Shown here piece after piece: positions 1-8,875 of a stretch of DNA of 64,000 nucleotides. Source of the stretch: Novosphingobium sediminicola (GTDB taxonomy: Bacteria > Pseudomonadota > Alphaproteobacteria > Sphingomonadales > Sphingomonadaceae); assembly GCF_014196525.1 (NCBI RefSeq), contig NZ_JACIDX010000005.1, forward strand, positions 124,001-188,000. Direction: 5' to 3'. The notes below the pieces were generated by a model. The model searched no databases. It saw only the letters and a program-made list of their open reading frames with translations, and was not told where the DNA came from. How positions within the stretch are numbered: the first letter of the stretch is position 1; each line of letters opens with the position of its first letter. The translations under genes were made by a program, and so were the position numbers.

Positions 1-627
1 CGGAACGATACGGTCGGCCATTTCGACGACCGTGACGTCCGCGCCCAGATCGTTGTAGAAGCTGGCGAATTCGATGCCAATGGCGCCCGAACCGATAACC
101 AGCAACTTGGTCGGCATTTCCTTGGGCGTCATCGCATGGCGATAGGTCCAGATGCGATTGCCGTCCGCCGGGGCAAAGGGCAGATCGCGCGCGCGCGCGC
201 CGGTCGCCACGATGATGTGCTTGGCGGTCAGCGTTTCGGTGCCCTTCTCGCCGGTCACTTCCAGCTTGCCGGGAGCCAACAGCTTGCCATTGCCCATGTG
301 GACGGCAACCTTGTTCTTCTTCATCAGATGCGTAACGCCCTGATTAAGCTGCTTGGCCACGCCGCGCGAACGGGCGACCACAGCGGCCAGATCGGCGGTC
401 ACGCCCGTGGCCGAAAGGCCGTAAGCCTTGGCGTGCTGCATCTGGTGAAACACCTCGGCGCTACGCAGCAGGGCCTTGGTCGGGATACAGCCCCAGTTGA
501 GGCAGATACCGCCCAGATTTTCGCGTTCGACAATCGCGGTCTTGAGGCCCAGCTGCGCGCTGCGGATCGCCGCGACATAGCCACCGGGGCCCGAACCCAG
601 AACAATCACATCATACTGTTCAGCCAC
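1..627 (-). CDS. lpd: dihydrolipoyl dehydrogenase (E3), N-terminal part, cut by window edge
   Basis: FAD-dependent disulfide oxidoreductase that reoxidises dihydrolipoamide on E2 of 2-oxoacid dehydrogenase complexes and passes electrons to NAD. The visible N-terminal 209 codons show the FAD-binding Rossmann motif GSGPGGYVAA just after the start and the redox-active disulfide motif GGICLNWGCIPTK. The start is a GTG at 625-627, preceded at 7 nt by AGGAG, and no in-frame ATG fits better. The gene lies directly after the thioesterase and pdhC on the same strand, so it is probably the E3 of the pyruvate dehydrogenase complex. Its C-terminal dimerisation domain is outside the window. Confidence 0.95.
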   Translation of the reverse strand, partial: MAEQYDVIVLGSGPGGYVAAIRSAQLGLKTAIVERENLGGICLNWGCIPTKALLRSAEVFHQMQHAKAYGLSATGVTADLAAVVARSRGVAKQLNQGVTHLMKKNKVAVHMGNGKLLAPGKLEVTGEKGTETLTAKHIIVATGARARDLPFAPADGNRIWTYRHAMTPKEMPTKLLVIGSGAIGIEFASFYNDLGADVTVVEMADRIVP

Positions 628-632
628 GTTGT

Positions 633-1022
633 TTACTCCTGAACCACCGAGCGGGGCCGCCCGGCGTCATCGACAGCCACAAATGTAAAGACCGCTTCGG
701 TCACCTTTTGCGCCTCGTGTTGAAAACGGTCGCGCCGCCATGCCTCGATGGCAATCGTCATCGAGGAGCGGCCCACCTTGCGGATTTCGCCATAGACCGA
801 AACCTCGTCGCCGACCTTGACCGGCTTGAGGAATTGCACGCCATCCATGGCGATGGTCACGGCCCGGCCGCGCGAATGACGCGCAGCCAGCAGCCCTGCC
901 CCCATATCCATCTGACACAGCAGCCACCCGCCGAAGATGTCGCCATAGGCATTGGCATCGGCGGGCATGGCGGTGACGCGAATCACCGGCTCAGTGGCAG
1001 GGCGCAGGGTCAATGCCTCCAT
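633..1022 (-). CDS. acyl-CoA thioesterase, hotdog fold, YciA-like
   Basis: 129-residue single hotdog-domain protein. The segment DANAYGDIFGGWLLCQMD matches the start of the YciA/acyl-CoA hydrolase hotdog, with Asn-x-x-Gly-x-(I/V)-x-G-G before the central helix and the catalytic acidic residue on it. A second conserved part, VGDEVSVYGEI, is the usual beta-strand hairpin. The family hydrolyses acyl-CoA to free acid and CoA. It sits between pdhC (1 nt gap: TGA-G-ATG) and lpd, whose ribosome-binding site overlaps its TAA stop, so it is co-transcribed with pyruvate dehydrogenase subunits. The substrate is not readable from sequence; a role in relieving acetyl-CoA or CoA imbalance is inference. Confidence 0.85.
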   Translation of the reverse strand: MEALTLRPATEPVIRVTAMPADANAYGDIFGGWLLCQMDMGAGLLAARHSRGRAVTIAMDGVQFLKPVKVGDEVSVYGEIRKVGRSSMTIAIEAWRRDRFQHEAQKVTEAVFTFVAVDDAGRPRSVVQE

Positions 1023-1023
1023 C

Positions 1024-2301
1024 TCAGGCCAGCAGGCCGAGCGGATTTTCGACCAGCTCGCGGAAGGCCGCCATCAGCTGCGCACCATCCGAACCATCAA
1101 TGGCGCGGTGGTCAAAGCTGCCCGTGGCGCACATCGCCGTGGCCACGCCCAGGCTGCCGTCTTCCAGCACCCAGGGGCGTTTTTCACCGGCGCCGATGGC
1201 CATGATCATGCCCTGCGGCGGGTTGATGACGGCTTCGAACTGCTTGATGCCCATCATGCCCATGTTCGACAGGCTGGCGGTGCCGCCGATGAACTCGGTC
1301 GGGGCCAGCTTGCCTTCCTTGGCGCGCTTGGCCAGATCGGCCATGCCGGTGCTGATCGCGGCCAGACCCTTGCCCGAAGCATCGGTGATGATCGGCGTGA
1401 TCAGGCCATTGGGGATCGAGACGGCCACCGACACGTCGGCGCGGCTGTATTGACGCAGCGTGTCGCCCGCAAAGGCCACGTTGCACTGCGGCACCTGCGC
1501 CAGAGCAACGCCCAGCGCCTTGATCAGCATGTCATTGACCGACAGCTTGACCTTGCGCGCAGCCAGCGCCGCGTTCAGCTCTGCGCGCAGCTTGAGCAGC
1601 GCATCAAGGCGGATATCCACGGTCAGGTAGATATGCGGCACCTGCTGCTTCGATTCGGTCAGGCGGCGCGCAATCGTCTTGCGCATGGTCGAGAGCGGCA
1701 GATCCTCATGCGGGATGCCAAAGTCGGGCAGAGCCGCCGCGACGGGGGCCGGAGCAGCCACAGGCGCGGGAGCAGCAGCCGGAGCCGCCGCCGCAGCGGG
1801 AGCAGCCGCGCCGGGCTGCGCGCCTTCAACGTCGGCCTTAACAATGCGGCCATTCGGGCCGGTGCCCTTGACGCCCGCCAGATCAACGCCCTTTTGCGCG
1901 GCAATCCGCTTGGCCAGCGGCGAAGCCACCACGCGGTCGCCGGTCTTGACCGGAGCGGCCGCCACCGGGGCCGAGGCCACAGGAGCCGGGGCCGCCGCAG
2001 CAACAGGAGCGGGCGCAGCAGCGGCAGCAGGCTTGGCCACCGGGGCCGAGGCATCTTCGCCCTCGCCCGCCAGCTGGGCGATCACGGTGCCGACCTTCAC
2101 ATTGTCGGTGCCTTCGGCGATTTCGATGGCAACAATCGTGCCTTCGTCCACCGCTTCGAATTCCATCGTAGCCTTATCGGTTTCAATCTCGGCCATGATA
2201 TCGCCAGCGCTAACCGTATCGCCCACTTTAACCAGCCAGCGGGCCAGTTTCCCCTGCTCCATCGTGGGAGACAGAGCGGGCATCTTGATCGAGATCGGCA
2301 T
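1024..2301 (-). CDS. pdhC: pyruvate dehydrogenase E2, dihydrolipoyl acetyltransferase
   Basis: 425 residues. Domain order: one N-terminal lipoyl domain (lipoylated Lys in ETDKATMEF), an Ala/Pro-rich linker, a peripheral-subunit-binding domain ([28 protein letters not shown] is split here as [11 protein letters not shown] and [13 protein letters not shown]), a second Ala/Pro linker, and a catalytic acetyltransferase domain ending in [12 protein letters not shown], which carries the active-site His and Asp. It transfers acetyl groups from lipoamide to CoA in the core of the complex. A single lipoyl domain and this length are usual for alphaproteobacteria. It heads a visible three-gene minus-strand cluster with the thioesterase and lpd; E1 subunits would lie outside the window. 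Confidence 0.96.
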   Translation of the reverse strand: MPISIKMPALSPTMEQGKLARWLVKVGDTVSAGDIMAEIETDKATMEFEAVDEGTIVAIEIAEGTDNVKVGTVIAQLAGEGEDASAPVAKPAAAAAPAPVAAAAPAPVASAPVAAAPVKTGDRVVASPLAKRIAAQKGVDLAGVKGTGPNGRIVKADVEGAQPGAAAPAAAAAPAAAPAPVAAPAPVAAALPDFGIPHEDLPLSTMRKTIARRLTESKQQVPHIYLTVDIRLDALLKLRAELNAALAARKVKLSVNDMLIKALGVALAQVPQCNVAFAGDTLRQYSRADVSVAVSIPNGLITPIITDASGKGLAAISTGMADLAKRAKEGKLAPTEFIGGTASLSNMGMMGIKQFEAVINPPQGMIMAIGAGEKRPWVLEDGSLGVATAMCATGSFDHRAIDGSDGAQLMAAFRELVENPLGLLA

Positions 2302-2562
2302 GAGGGCTTCTCGTCCTTATGGCTAATTTTAGAATCGGTCTGCTTCTGCCGGGGATTGTCGCAATCGGCAAGATGCTTGAGCCGAATAGGAATGTGCTTG
2401 ATGGCTTAACCCACAAAACTTATGACCTGTGTGCGCTGGGCGACAAGGGCAAAGACGCGCCTTCCCGGCCAAAATTGCTTCCCTGTTGCGATTGTGTCAT
2501 CACCACGCACGCCAACTATTCGGTTCACAGAGCCGGACATATCGGTTCAAAGGGAATGTGCG
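2302..2562. other. divergent intergenic region, pdhC / usp
   Basis: A 261-nt gap between two divergently transcribed genes that must hold promoters for both. I see no convincing promoter boxes, FNR-type palindrome or hairpin. Reading frames crossing it are only upstream extensions of the stress-protein frame. Confidence 0.5.
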
Positions 2563-3033
2563 ATGCGTGTCTATCTGGTGATCGTGGATGAAAGCGATGA
2601 AGCGCGCGTTGCCCTGCGCTTTGCCACAAGGCGCGCGATCAAGACGCAGGGGCAGGTTCATATCCTCGCTCTTGTGCCGCCACAGCCCTTCTCGGCCTTT
2701 GGCGGCATTCAGGCCACCATCGAGGAAGAAGCCCGCGCCCGCGCCGAAACCATCGCGGCGGCCGCGGCAGGCAGCGTCCTCTCGCAGGCCGGGCATATGC
2801 CTGTGATCGCAGTGGTTTCGGGCGATCCGGTCAAGGCGGTGCGCGAATATCTTTCCCAGCACAGCGAAGTGGCCGCCCTAGTGCTTGGGGCGCCATCGGG
2901 CGCAGGGGCTTCCGGCACAGGACAGGGGCCGCTGATCGGCCACTTTACCGGGGCCGGGCTGGGCGCCCTGTCCTGCCCGTTGTTCATCGTGCCGGGCGGC
3001 ATGGATGAAGCGGAGATCGACCGCCTCAGCTGA
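2563..3033 (+). CDS. universal stress protein family
   Basis: 156-residue single-domain UspA-like protein beginning MRVYLVIVDES, the usual first beta-strand with its Asp. It ends with the late Usp strand-turn region (VLGAPSG...LSCPLFIVPGG). The expected G-x2-G-x9-G-S/T nucleotide-binding motif is only partly recognisable, so ATP binding is uncertain. An open frame extends upstream to 2422, but the ATG at 2563 is preceded by AGGGA at 7 nt and starts at the domain boundary. Its TGA directly abuts the TAA of convergent rnr with no base between. The role is probably general stress; nothing here identifies the signal. Confidence 0.8.
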   Translation: MRVYLVIVDESDEARVALRFATRRAIKTQGQVHILALVPPQPFSAFGGIQATIEEEARARAETIAAAAAGSVLSQAGHMPVIAVVSGDPVKAVREYLSQHSEVAALVLGAPSGAGASGTGQGPLIGHFTGAGLGALSCPLFIVPGGMDEAEIDRLS

Positions 3034-5373
3034 TTACCGCCGCTTGCCCTGATGGCGAATGTTGGCCGGGCGGCCCCGCTTGCCCACCAAATGGCTGCCG
3101 CGCCGCTTCATCCCGGCCTCGCCGTCATTGCCCGGCAAGCGCGCCCCGCGCCTTTCGATCCGGCCTTGCCCGTCCTCGGGCTCGAACTTCAGCGCGCCGG
3201 TCAACGCATTGGCCTCGGCCAGACGCAGTTTCAGACGGTCGCCGATGGCAAAGACCGTGCCGGTGGAATCGCCGCGCAAGACCTGCGCCTTTTCATCATG
3301 GCTGAACCGCTCATCGCCCAGCACCGAAATCGGCACCAGCCCATCGCCGCCAAGGCCAAGGATCGTGGCAAACAGGCCAAAGCGCTGAACCCCGGTGATC
3401 CGGCAATCGAACACCTCGCCCACATGCATCGAGAGCCATGCCGCGACATAGCGATCGACCGTCTCGCGCTCGGCTTCCATCGCGCGGCGCTCGGCGGTGG
3501 AGATGGCATCGCAAATCCGCGCCAGATCCGAACGGTCTCGCCCATGCAGACCCGACAGCGCGGGCAGATCGCCGCCCGGCGCGGGCTGTTCGAGGTGAAA
3601 CGCATCGACCAGCGCGCGGTGGACCAGAAGGTCGGAATAGCGGCGGATGGGCGATGTGAAATGCGAATAGGAGCCAAGACTGAGGCCAAAGTGACCGGCA
3701 TTGCGCGGGCCGTAATAGGCCTGCGTCTGGCTGCGCAGCACGGCCTCCATGATGAGCGCCTTTTCGACCTCATCATCAATGCTCTTCAGCATCCGGTTGA
3801 ACAGCGCGGGCGTGATCACCTGACCCAAGGCCAGCTTGCGCTCGAAGGTGGCGAGGTAATCTTTGAGCGCGATCAGCTTTTCACGGTTTGGCGGCTCATG
3901 GATGCGATAGACAACCGGCGCGGCCTTGCTTTCCAGCGCCTTGGCCGCCGCGACATTGGCCGCGATCATGAAATCCTCGACCACGCGATGCGCGTCCAGT
4001 CGTTCGCGCAGCGCCACCTGCGCCACGCGCCCCATCTCGTCCAGCACCACGCGACGCTCGGGCAGATCGAGTTCAAGCGGATCGCGATTGGTGCGCGCAT
4101 GGGCCAGCGCCTTCCAAGCACCCCACAGGTTGACCAGATGCGCCTCGGCCTCATTGGCGTCGATGCGGCGCTGGGCCTCCTCATAGGCGATCACTTCGGC
4201 AATCCGCACAATCGCGCGGGTAAAGCGGAAGGAGATCATCCGCCCTTCGGCGTCAAACGTCAGATGGCAGGCCATGGCCGCGCGCGGCGCCCCGGCTTTC
4301 AGCGAGCAGACATCCGCCGATAGAACTTCGGGCAGCATCGGCACCACGCGGTCGGGGAAATAGACCGAATTGCCGCGTTTGCGGGCCTCGCGGTCCAGCG
4401 CGCCGCCGGGGCGAACATAGAAGGACACATCGGCAATCGCCACCAGTGCGCGCCATCCGCCCTCACGATCCGGTTCGGCCCAGATCGCATCGTCATGGTC
4501 GCGCGCGTCCACCGGGTCGATGGCCACGATGGGCAGATGCGTCAGATCCTCGCGCTGCTCCTGGCTCAACGCCTGACGCGCGGACAATTCGGCCTCGGCA
4601 ATCACTTCGCCGCCGAAAATATGCGGCAGGCCATGCTTGTGAATGGCAATCAGGCTGAAGCTCTTGGGCGCCAGCGGGTCGCCCAGCACCGCCACCACGC
4701 GCATCCCTGCGCGCGGGGATCGGCCTGCCGGTTCGGCCATGACCAATTGCCCTTCGACCGCCCCGCCCAGATCCGAAATCGGCGCGGCATGGCGCTCGCG
4801 CTTGTCGATGGGGGCCAGCCAACCCTTGCCCGCGCCGTCGATCTCGACCACGCCCATGACGCCCTCGGCATCATTAGGCAGCTTCTTCATCGGAAAGGCC
4901 ACCCAGCCATCCGCCGTTTCCTCGGTGCGGCTCAAAATCCGGTCGCCGGGCTTGAGCGCGCCCACGCCGCGCATCTGCGGGCCCTTCTTTTGCGCAACGC
5001 GCTGTTCCACCACGGTCAGGCGCGGCGGAGCCCCGGCATCGTCCGGCTCCCACTTGTCGGGCACCGCAATCGGCAGGCCATCCTCGACGCCCACGACGCG
5101 CAAAACGGTCACCTTGGGCACGCCGCCCATGCGGTGATAGGCCGTGCGCTTGCCGTCGATCAGGCCTTCCTCAGCCATGTCCTTGAGCAGCGCCTTAAGC
5201 TCGATCTTCTCCGCGCCCTTCAGGCCAAATGCCTTGGCAATTTCGCGCTTGCCGACCTCTTCGGTGGCATTGGCGATGAAATCCAGCACCTGCTGGCGGT
5301 TGGGCATGCCCGGCTCCATCTTGCGGATGGAAAGTTTGCCGGGTTTGCGCGGGGGTCGTTTGTCAAAGGCCAT
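3034..5373 (-). CDS. rnr: ribonuclease R
   Basis: 779-residue processive 3'-5' exoribonuclease of the RNB family. It has an N-terminal winged-helix region (about 25-90), cold-shock-type domains, the RNB catalytic domain with D286-PVDARDHDDA (four metal-binding aspartates), and an S1 domain at about 660-745. The lysine/arginine-rich C-terminal tail is typical of RNase R and aids unwinding of structured RNA. It degrades structured RNA, including rRNA and tmRNA-tagged messages. It lies 38 nt after the M28 peptidase gene on the same strand and converges on the stress-protein gene with adjacent stop codons. Length and motifs are normal for the family. Confidence 0.96.
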   Translation of the reverse strand: MAFDKRPPRKPGKLSIRKMEPGMPNRQQVLDFIANATEEVGKREIAKAFGLKGAEKIELKALLKDMAEEGLIDGKRTAYHRMGGVPKVTVLRVVGVEDGLPIAVPDKWEPDDAGAPPRLTVVEQRVAQKKGPQMRGVGALKPGDRILSRTEETADGWVAFPMKKLPNDAEGVMGVVEIDGAGKGWLAPIDKRERHAAPISDLGGAVEGQLVMAEPAGRSPRAGMRVVAVLGDPLAPKSFSLIAIHKHGLPHIFGGEVIAEAELSARQALSQEQREDLTHLPIVAIDPVDARDHDDAIWAEPDREGGWRALVAIADVSFYVRPGGALDREARKRGNSVYFPDRVVPMLPEVLSADVCSLKAGAPRAAMACHLTFDAEGRMISFRFTRAIVRIAEVIAYEEAQRRIDANEAEAHLVNLWGAWKALAHARTNRDPLELDLPERRVVLDEMGRVAQVALRERLDAHRVVEDFMIAANVAAAKALESKAAPVVYRIHEPPNREKLIALKDYLATFERKLALGQVITPALFNRMLKSIDDEVEKALIMEAVLRSQTQAYYGPRNAGHFGLSLGSYSHFTSPIRRYSDLLVHRALVDAFHLEQPAPGGDLPALSGLHGRDRSDLARICDAISTAERRAMEAERETVDRYVAAWLSMHVGEVFDCRITGVQRFGLFATILGLGGDGLVPISVLGDERFSHDEKAQVLRGDSTGTVFAIGDRLKLRLAEANALTGALKFEPEDGQGRIERRGARLPGNDGEAGMKRRGSHLVGKRGRPANIRHQGKRR

Positions 5374-5411
5374 GACAAATGCCTTGGCCCCAAAGCGCGC
5401 GCATTACAAGC

Positions 5412-6716
5412 CTAGGGCGTCAGGCGCTCATACGATCCACCGGGCAGAGCGCTGGCAATCGGGCCTTGCGCACCATTGGCCCCGACCGCCGAAACGCCAA
5501 GGAACCAGTCATCGCCGCGCAGGCCCTTGAACGTCATGGCGGTGTTGCCGGTGGTGGCAAAAGGCTTGGCCTCCCACCCGGCGGCGTCCGTCCGGCGGCG
5601 CCAGATCGCGTAAGAAGTCGCGCCGGGAACCCCGCTCCATTTCAGATCGGTGTCGGGCGAAACGGCGATCTTTTGCGTGACCGTGGGCGGCATGGGCGCG
5701 GCGGCGATGGCGCTGGCCGCGCGGATATTGAGCGCGGTCACGCGGGCCAGATAGGCAAAGTCCATGAACTCGATCGTGTCGCCATATTGGGTGGCGCCTT
5801 CGCGGCGGATATCCTGATGCTGATGATCGTAATTTTCGACCGCCACGGTGATGCGGACGGCGGGAAAGCCCTTTTCCTCGAACGGCAGATGATCGCCCCC
5901 GCGCCCCACCCGATCCGCGCGCCATACCTGCCGCACGGCCAGATCGCGCGCCGACAGCCCGGCGATAAAGCGCGAAAGGTTGCGGCTTGGGCTGTCGTTC
6001 TCGCCCCCTTCGCGGCGCTGGGCGGCGGTCAGTTTCGCATCCGCATTGGCGCGCGGGCCTTCGGAAAAAACGCGGATATGCGTGTCATCCACCAGCCCGT
6101 CCGACCCGCGCGTATTGCCCACAATGTCATTGTTGAGCACCGCCTTCACCTTCCACCCCCGCTCCGCCGCGACATCGGCCAGCAGGCGCCCGCCCAGCAA
6201 GCCCTGCTCCTCGCCCGACAGGATCGCGTAAACCACCGTGGTGGGGAATTTGCGCTGCGCCATGATCCGCGCCGCCTCGATCACCAGCGCTACGCCCGAG
6301 CCGTCATCATTGGCGCCTGGCGCATCGGCGCTGGCGTTCATCACATCCGAAACGCGCGTGTCGATATGGGCCTGAATGATCGTCACCTCATCGGGCCGCT
6401 CGGTGCCCTTTTGAATGGCCACGACATTGACCAGCCGGGCGGGCGTGGGGATGCGGGCGCTGGTCACCATGCGCTCGGGCAATTCGATGGAAAGGCAGCC
6501 GCCGCATTGCGTGCCGATAGTGCGGAATTGCTGCTGCGCCCATGCGCGCGCCGCGCCGATGCCGCGTTTGGGGTCATCCTGCGAGGAAAGCGTATGGCGC
6601 GTGCCAAAGCCCACCAGCGACGTCACCGTGGCGCGCAACCGTTCGGGCGAAGGGGCGCTCTGAGCCAAGGCGGCGGCGGGCAGCAGGGTGGCGGCAATGA
6701 GCGTGTGGCGTAACAT
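5412..6716 (-). CDS. secreted M28-family zinc metallopeptidase
   Basis: 434 residues. An N-terminal signal peptide (MLRHTLIAATLLPAAALAQS) indicates export. Two-zinc M28 ligands are visible: His117 in QAHIDTR, Asp137 in PGANDDGSG, the catalytic Glu pair in SGEEQG (169-170), Asp in NNDIVG, and a late His in the DHQHQDIRREG segment. The last 80 or so residues look like a fibronectin-III-type beta domain (KWSGVPGATSYAIWRRR). The family contains aminopeptidases and similar exopeptidases; specificity cannot be assigned. It is 44 nt downstream of the LprI-like gene and 38 nt upstream of rnr, so probably in one transcript. Confidence 0.88.
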   Translation of the reverse strand: MLRHTLIAATLLPAAALAQSAPSPERLRATVTSLVGFGTRHTLSSQDDPKRGIGAARAWAQQQFRTIGTQCGGCLSIELPERMVTSARIPTPARLVNVVAIQKGTERPDEVTIIQAHIDTRVSDVMNASADAPGANDDGSGVALVIEAARIMAQRKFPTTVVYAILSGEEQGLLGGRLLADVAAERGWKVKAVLNNDIVGNTRGSDGLVDDTHIRVFSEGPRANADAKLTAAQRREGGENDSPSRNLSRFIAGLSARDLAVRQVWRADRVGRGGDHLPFEEKGFPAVRITVAVENYDHQHQDIRREGATQYGDTIEFMDFAYLARVTALNIRAASAIAAAPMPPTVTQKIAVSPDTDLKWSGVPGATSYAIWRRRTDAAGWEAKPFATTGNTAMTFKGLRGDDWFLGVSAVGANGAQGPIASALPGGSYERLTP

Positions 6717-6760
6717 GGGCGCGAATGTGCCATGCCTTTGGCCCCGCGCAAGGGGGCAAA

Positions 6761-7180
6761 CTAGCGTAGTTTTTCGAGCCAGATCGTTCGGCGGATTGTC
6801 TCGTCAATCATGCAAGAAGAGTATTCGATGGCCTCCAGCGTACCGCCCTCGGCCTCTTTGGATTGCAGCAGACAATGCTTTTGCCGATCGGCAATCCATG
6901 CCCTTTCGGCGCTGCGCAGCGCGGTCTGGCGCGCGGAAGGCAGGCGTTTGAACGTCACCGCCCATGTTGCGTTCAGCTGCGCATCCTGCCGCTTCATCTC
7001 CTGCGCATTACACTGGTCATGCAGGATCGTGTTGAGATCGCGGCGCGCCAGACACCGCCGATAGCGCGACGAATAGCGCGCGTCGATTTCCGGATGGCTG
7101 GGCGCCGGATCGGCCAGCGTCAGGATCGGCCCAAAGGAATAGGCCGGAACCGTTGCCGCGAGAACCAGCGCCAGCAGCAT
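6761..7180 (-). CDS. LprI-like (DUF1311) exported protein
   Basis: 139 residues from the ATG at 7178-7180. A preceding in-frame TTG exists, but the ATG forms a TGATG overlap with the proS stop, which favours translational coupling. A short hydrophobic N-terminus (MLLALVLAATVPAYS) suggests export. Four cysteines (CLARRDLN, DQCNAQEM, KHCLLQ, SSCMIDET) and the pattern LNATWAVTFKRLPS...LRSAERAWIADRQKHC match the N-terminal domain of LprI-type lysozyme inhibitors. Such proteins are periplasmic and cysteine-bridged; lysozyme inhibition has been shown for only some members, so function remains open. Confidence 0.75.
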   Translation of the reverse strand: MLLALVLAATVPAYSFGPILTLADPAPSHPEIDARYSSRYRRCLARRDLNTILHDQCNAQEMKRQDAQLNATWAVTFKRLPSARQTALRSAERAWIADRQKHCLLQSKEAEGGTLEAIEYSSCMIDETIRRTIWLEKLR

Positions 7181-8742
7181 CAATAGGCCCGCGCGACGTA
7201 GATGCGCTCAACCGCCGCTTCGCCGGTGAAGGGACAGAGACCTTCGGCGGGCGCGGCGTCGAGCGCGGTGTTGCGGATGGTGAGCTTCAGCGCCTTCAAC
7301 TGCTCGACCACCTTTTCCAGCGCATCGCCGGTCGGGCGGCTCCAGTTCAGCTCGACCCAGCCCGGATAGCGCTTATCCTCGGCAAAGAACTCGGCCACCT
7401 GATCCAGCGTGGTCAGGCCGCGCGTGATATTGGCGTCGCGCTTCTCGGTCGCTTCGCGGTGCAGGCTGGCCTGAATGTCCTCCAGCAGCGCAGCGACACC
7501 GGCGACAAATTCCTCGCGGCTCTGACCCACGAAATTGGTCTTGGCGTCCTCCCGCCAGATCCGGTCGCGGCGCAGGGCCGAAACCATGCCGCCCGCCGCA
7601 TCGCGCCCGCCGATTTCCAAAATGATCGGCGCGCCCTTCTTTACCCATGCCCAGCGCTTTTGCGTGGCCTTGCCGGGGCGCTTGTCGAGCAGCACGCGGA
7701 TCGGTTCGCCCAGAGCCGAGAGCTTGAGCAATTCGCGGCGGATTTCCTCGCAATAAGCCAGCAGCGCCTCGTCGCCATCATCCTCGCGCAGCATGGGCAG
7801 GATGATGATCTGATGCGGGGCAATCGCGGGGGGCACGCGCAGACCGTCATCATCGCCATGCGTCATGATGACGCCGCCGATCATGCGGGTCGAAACGCCC
7901 CACGAGGTGGTGTGCGCCAGTTCCTGCGCGCCTTCCTTGCTCTGATAACGGATGCCCGCGGCCTCGGCAAAACCGGTGCCGAGGTAATGGCTGGTCCCGG
8001 CCTGAAGCGCCTTGCCGTCCTGCATCATCGCCTCGATGGAATAGGTCGCCACGGCGCCGGGGAAACGCTCGTTCTCCGGCTTTTCGCCCGCCACCACCGG
8101 CATGGCCAGTACGTTTTCGGCAAAGCTGCGATACATTTCAAGCGCGCGCAGCGTTTCTTTCATTGCATCATCGCGGTCGGCATGGGCGGTATGCCCTTCC
8201 TGCCACAGAAATTCGCTGGTGCGCAGGAACATGCGCGTGCGCATTTCCCAGCGCACAACGTTGGCCCACTGGTTCACCATCAGCGGCAGATCGCGCCACG
8301 ATTGCACCCAGCGCGCCATGGCCGCGCCAATCACCGTTTCCGACGTCGGGCGCACGATCAGCGGCTCTTCCAGCCTGGCCTCGGGGTCGGGCATCAAGCC
8401 GCCCTTGCCATCAGCGATCAGACGGTGATGCGTGACGACCGCCATTTCCTTGGCAAAGCCTTCAACGTGATCGGCTTCCTTGGCGAAATAGCTCAAGGGG
8501 ATGAACAGCGGAAAATAGCAATTGTCGACGCCCGCTTCCTTGATCGCGGCGTCCATGATCTTCTGGATGCGTTCCCAGATGCCATAGCCCCACGGCTTGA
8601 TGACCATGCAGCCGCGCACGCCGCTTTCCTCGGCCATCTCGCCTTCGGAGACGACTTGCTGATACCATGCGGCGAAATCATCTTCGCGCTTCACGGTCAG
8701 GGCGTGGCGGATCTGGGCGGGCTTTTGCGTTTTCTGATTCAT
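7180..8742 (-). CDS. proS: prolyl-tRNA synthetase, archaeal/eukaryal-like (ProS type 3)
   Basis: 520 residues, class II synthetase that charges tRNA-Pro. Motifs RPTSETVIG and WANVVRWEMRTRMFLR, the block FLWQEGHTAHA, and a C-terminal domain ending in Tyr (RIYVARAY) identify the type 3 architecture, which lacks the bacterial INS editing insertion and carries an extra C-terminal domain. The alternative bacterial type 2 enzyme in alphaproteobacteria is about 440 residues. The start ATG follows a 133-nt gap containing a hairpin. The stop overlaps the LprI-like start by one base (TGATG). Confidence 0.95.
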   Translation of the reverse strand: MNQKTQKPAQIRHALTVKREDDFAAWYQQVVSEGEMAEESGVRGCMVIKPWGYGIWERIQKIMDAAIKEAGVDNCYFPLFIPLSYFAKEADHVEGFAKEMAVVTHHRLIADGKGGLMPDPEARLEEPLIVRPTSETVIGAAMARWVQSWRDLPLMVNQWANVVRWEMRTRMFLRTSEFLWQEGHTAHADRDDAMKETLRALEMYRSFAENVLAMPVVAGEKPENERFPGAVATYSIEAMMQDGKALQAGTSHYLGTGFAEAAGIRYQSKEGAQELAHTTSWGVSTRMIGGVIMTHGDDDGLRVPPAIAPHQIIILPMLREDDGDEALLAYCEEIRRELLKLSALGEPIRVLLDKRPGKATQKRWAWVKKGAPIILEIGGRDAAGGMVSALRRDRIWREDAKTNFVGQSREEFVAGVAALLEDIQASLHREATEKRDANITRGLTTLDQVAEFFAEDKRYPGWVELNWSRPTGDALEKVVEQLKALKLTIRNTALDAAPAEGLCPFTGEAAVERIYVARAY

Positions 8743-8769
8743 GGCGCGCAGCGTTTAAGCAAGGCGCCG

Positions 8770-8790
8770 AAAAACGGGAACCGGTTTTTT
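8770..8790. terminator. A/T-flanked hairpin between phaR and proS
   Basis: AAAAAC pairs with GTTTTT around a GG/CC stem with a GAA loop. The A-run and T-run on the two sides let it act as an intrinsic terminator in either direction. It lies about 85 nt after the phaR stop and 28 nt before proS, so it may end the phaR transcript. A run of similar bases follows directly. Confidence 0.45.
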
Positions 8791-8875
8791 GCAAAAATCG
8801 GCATGGGAACCGAAATTCCCTGCCTCGGCCCCCGTAATATGCCCGGCGCAGCCCCCGCTGCGCTGGGCAAAATGC

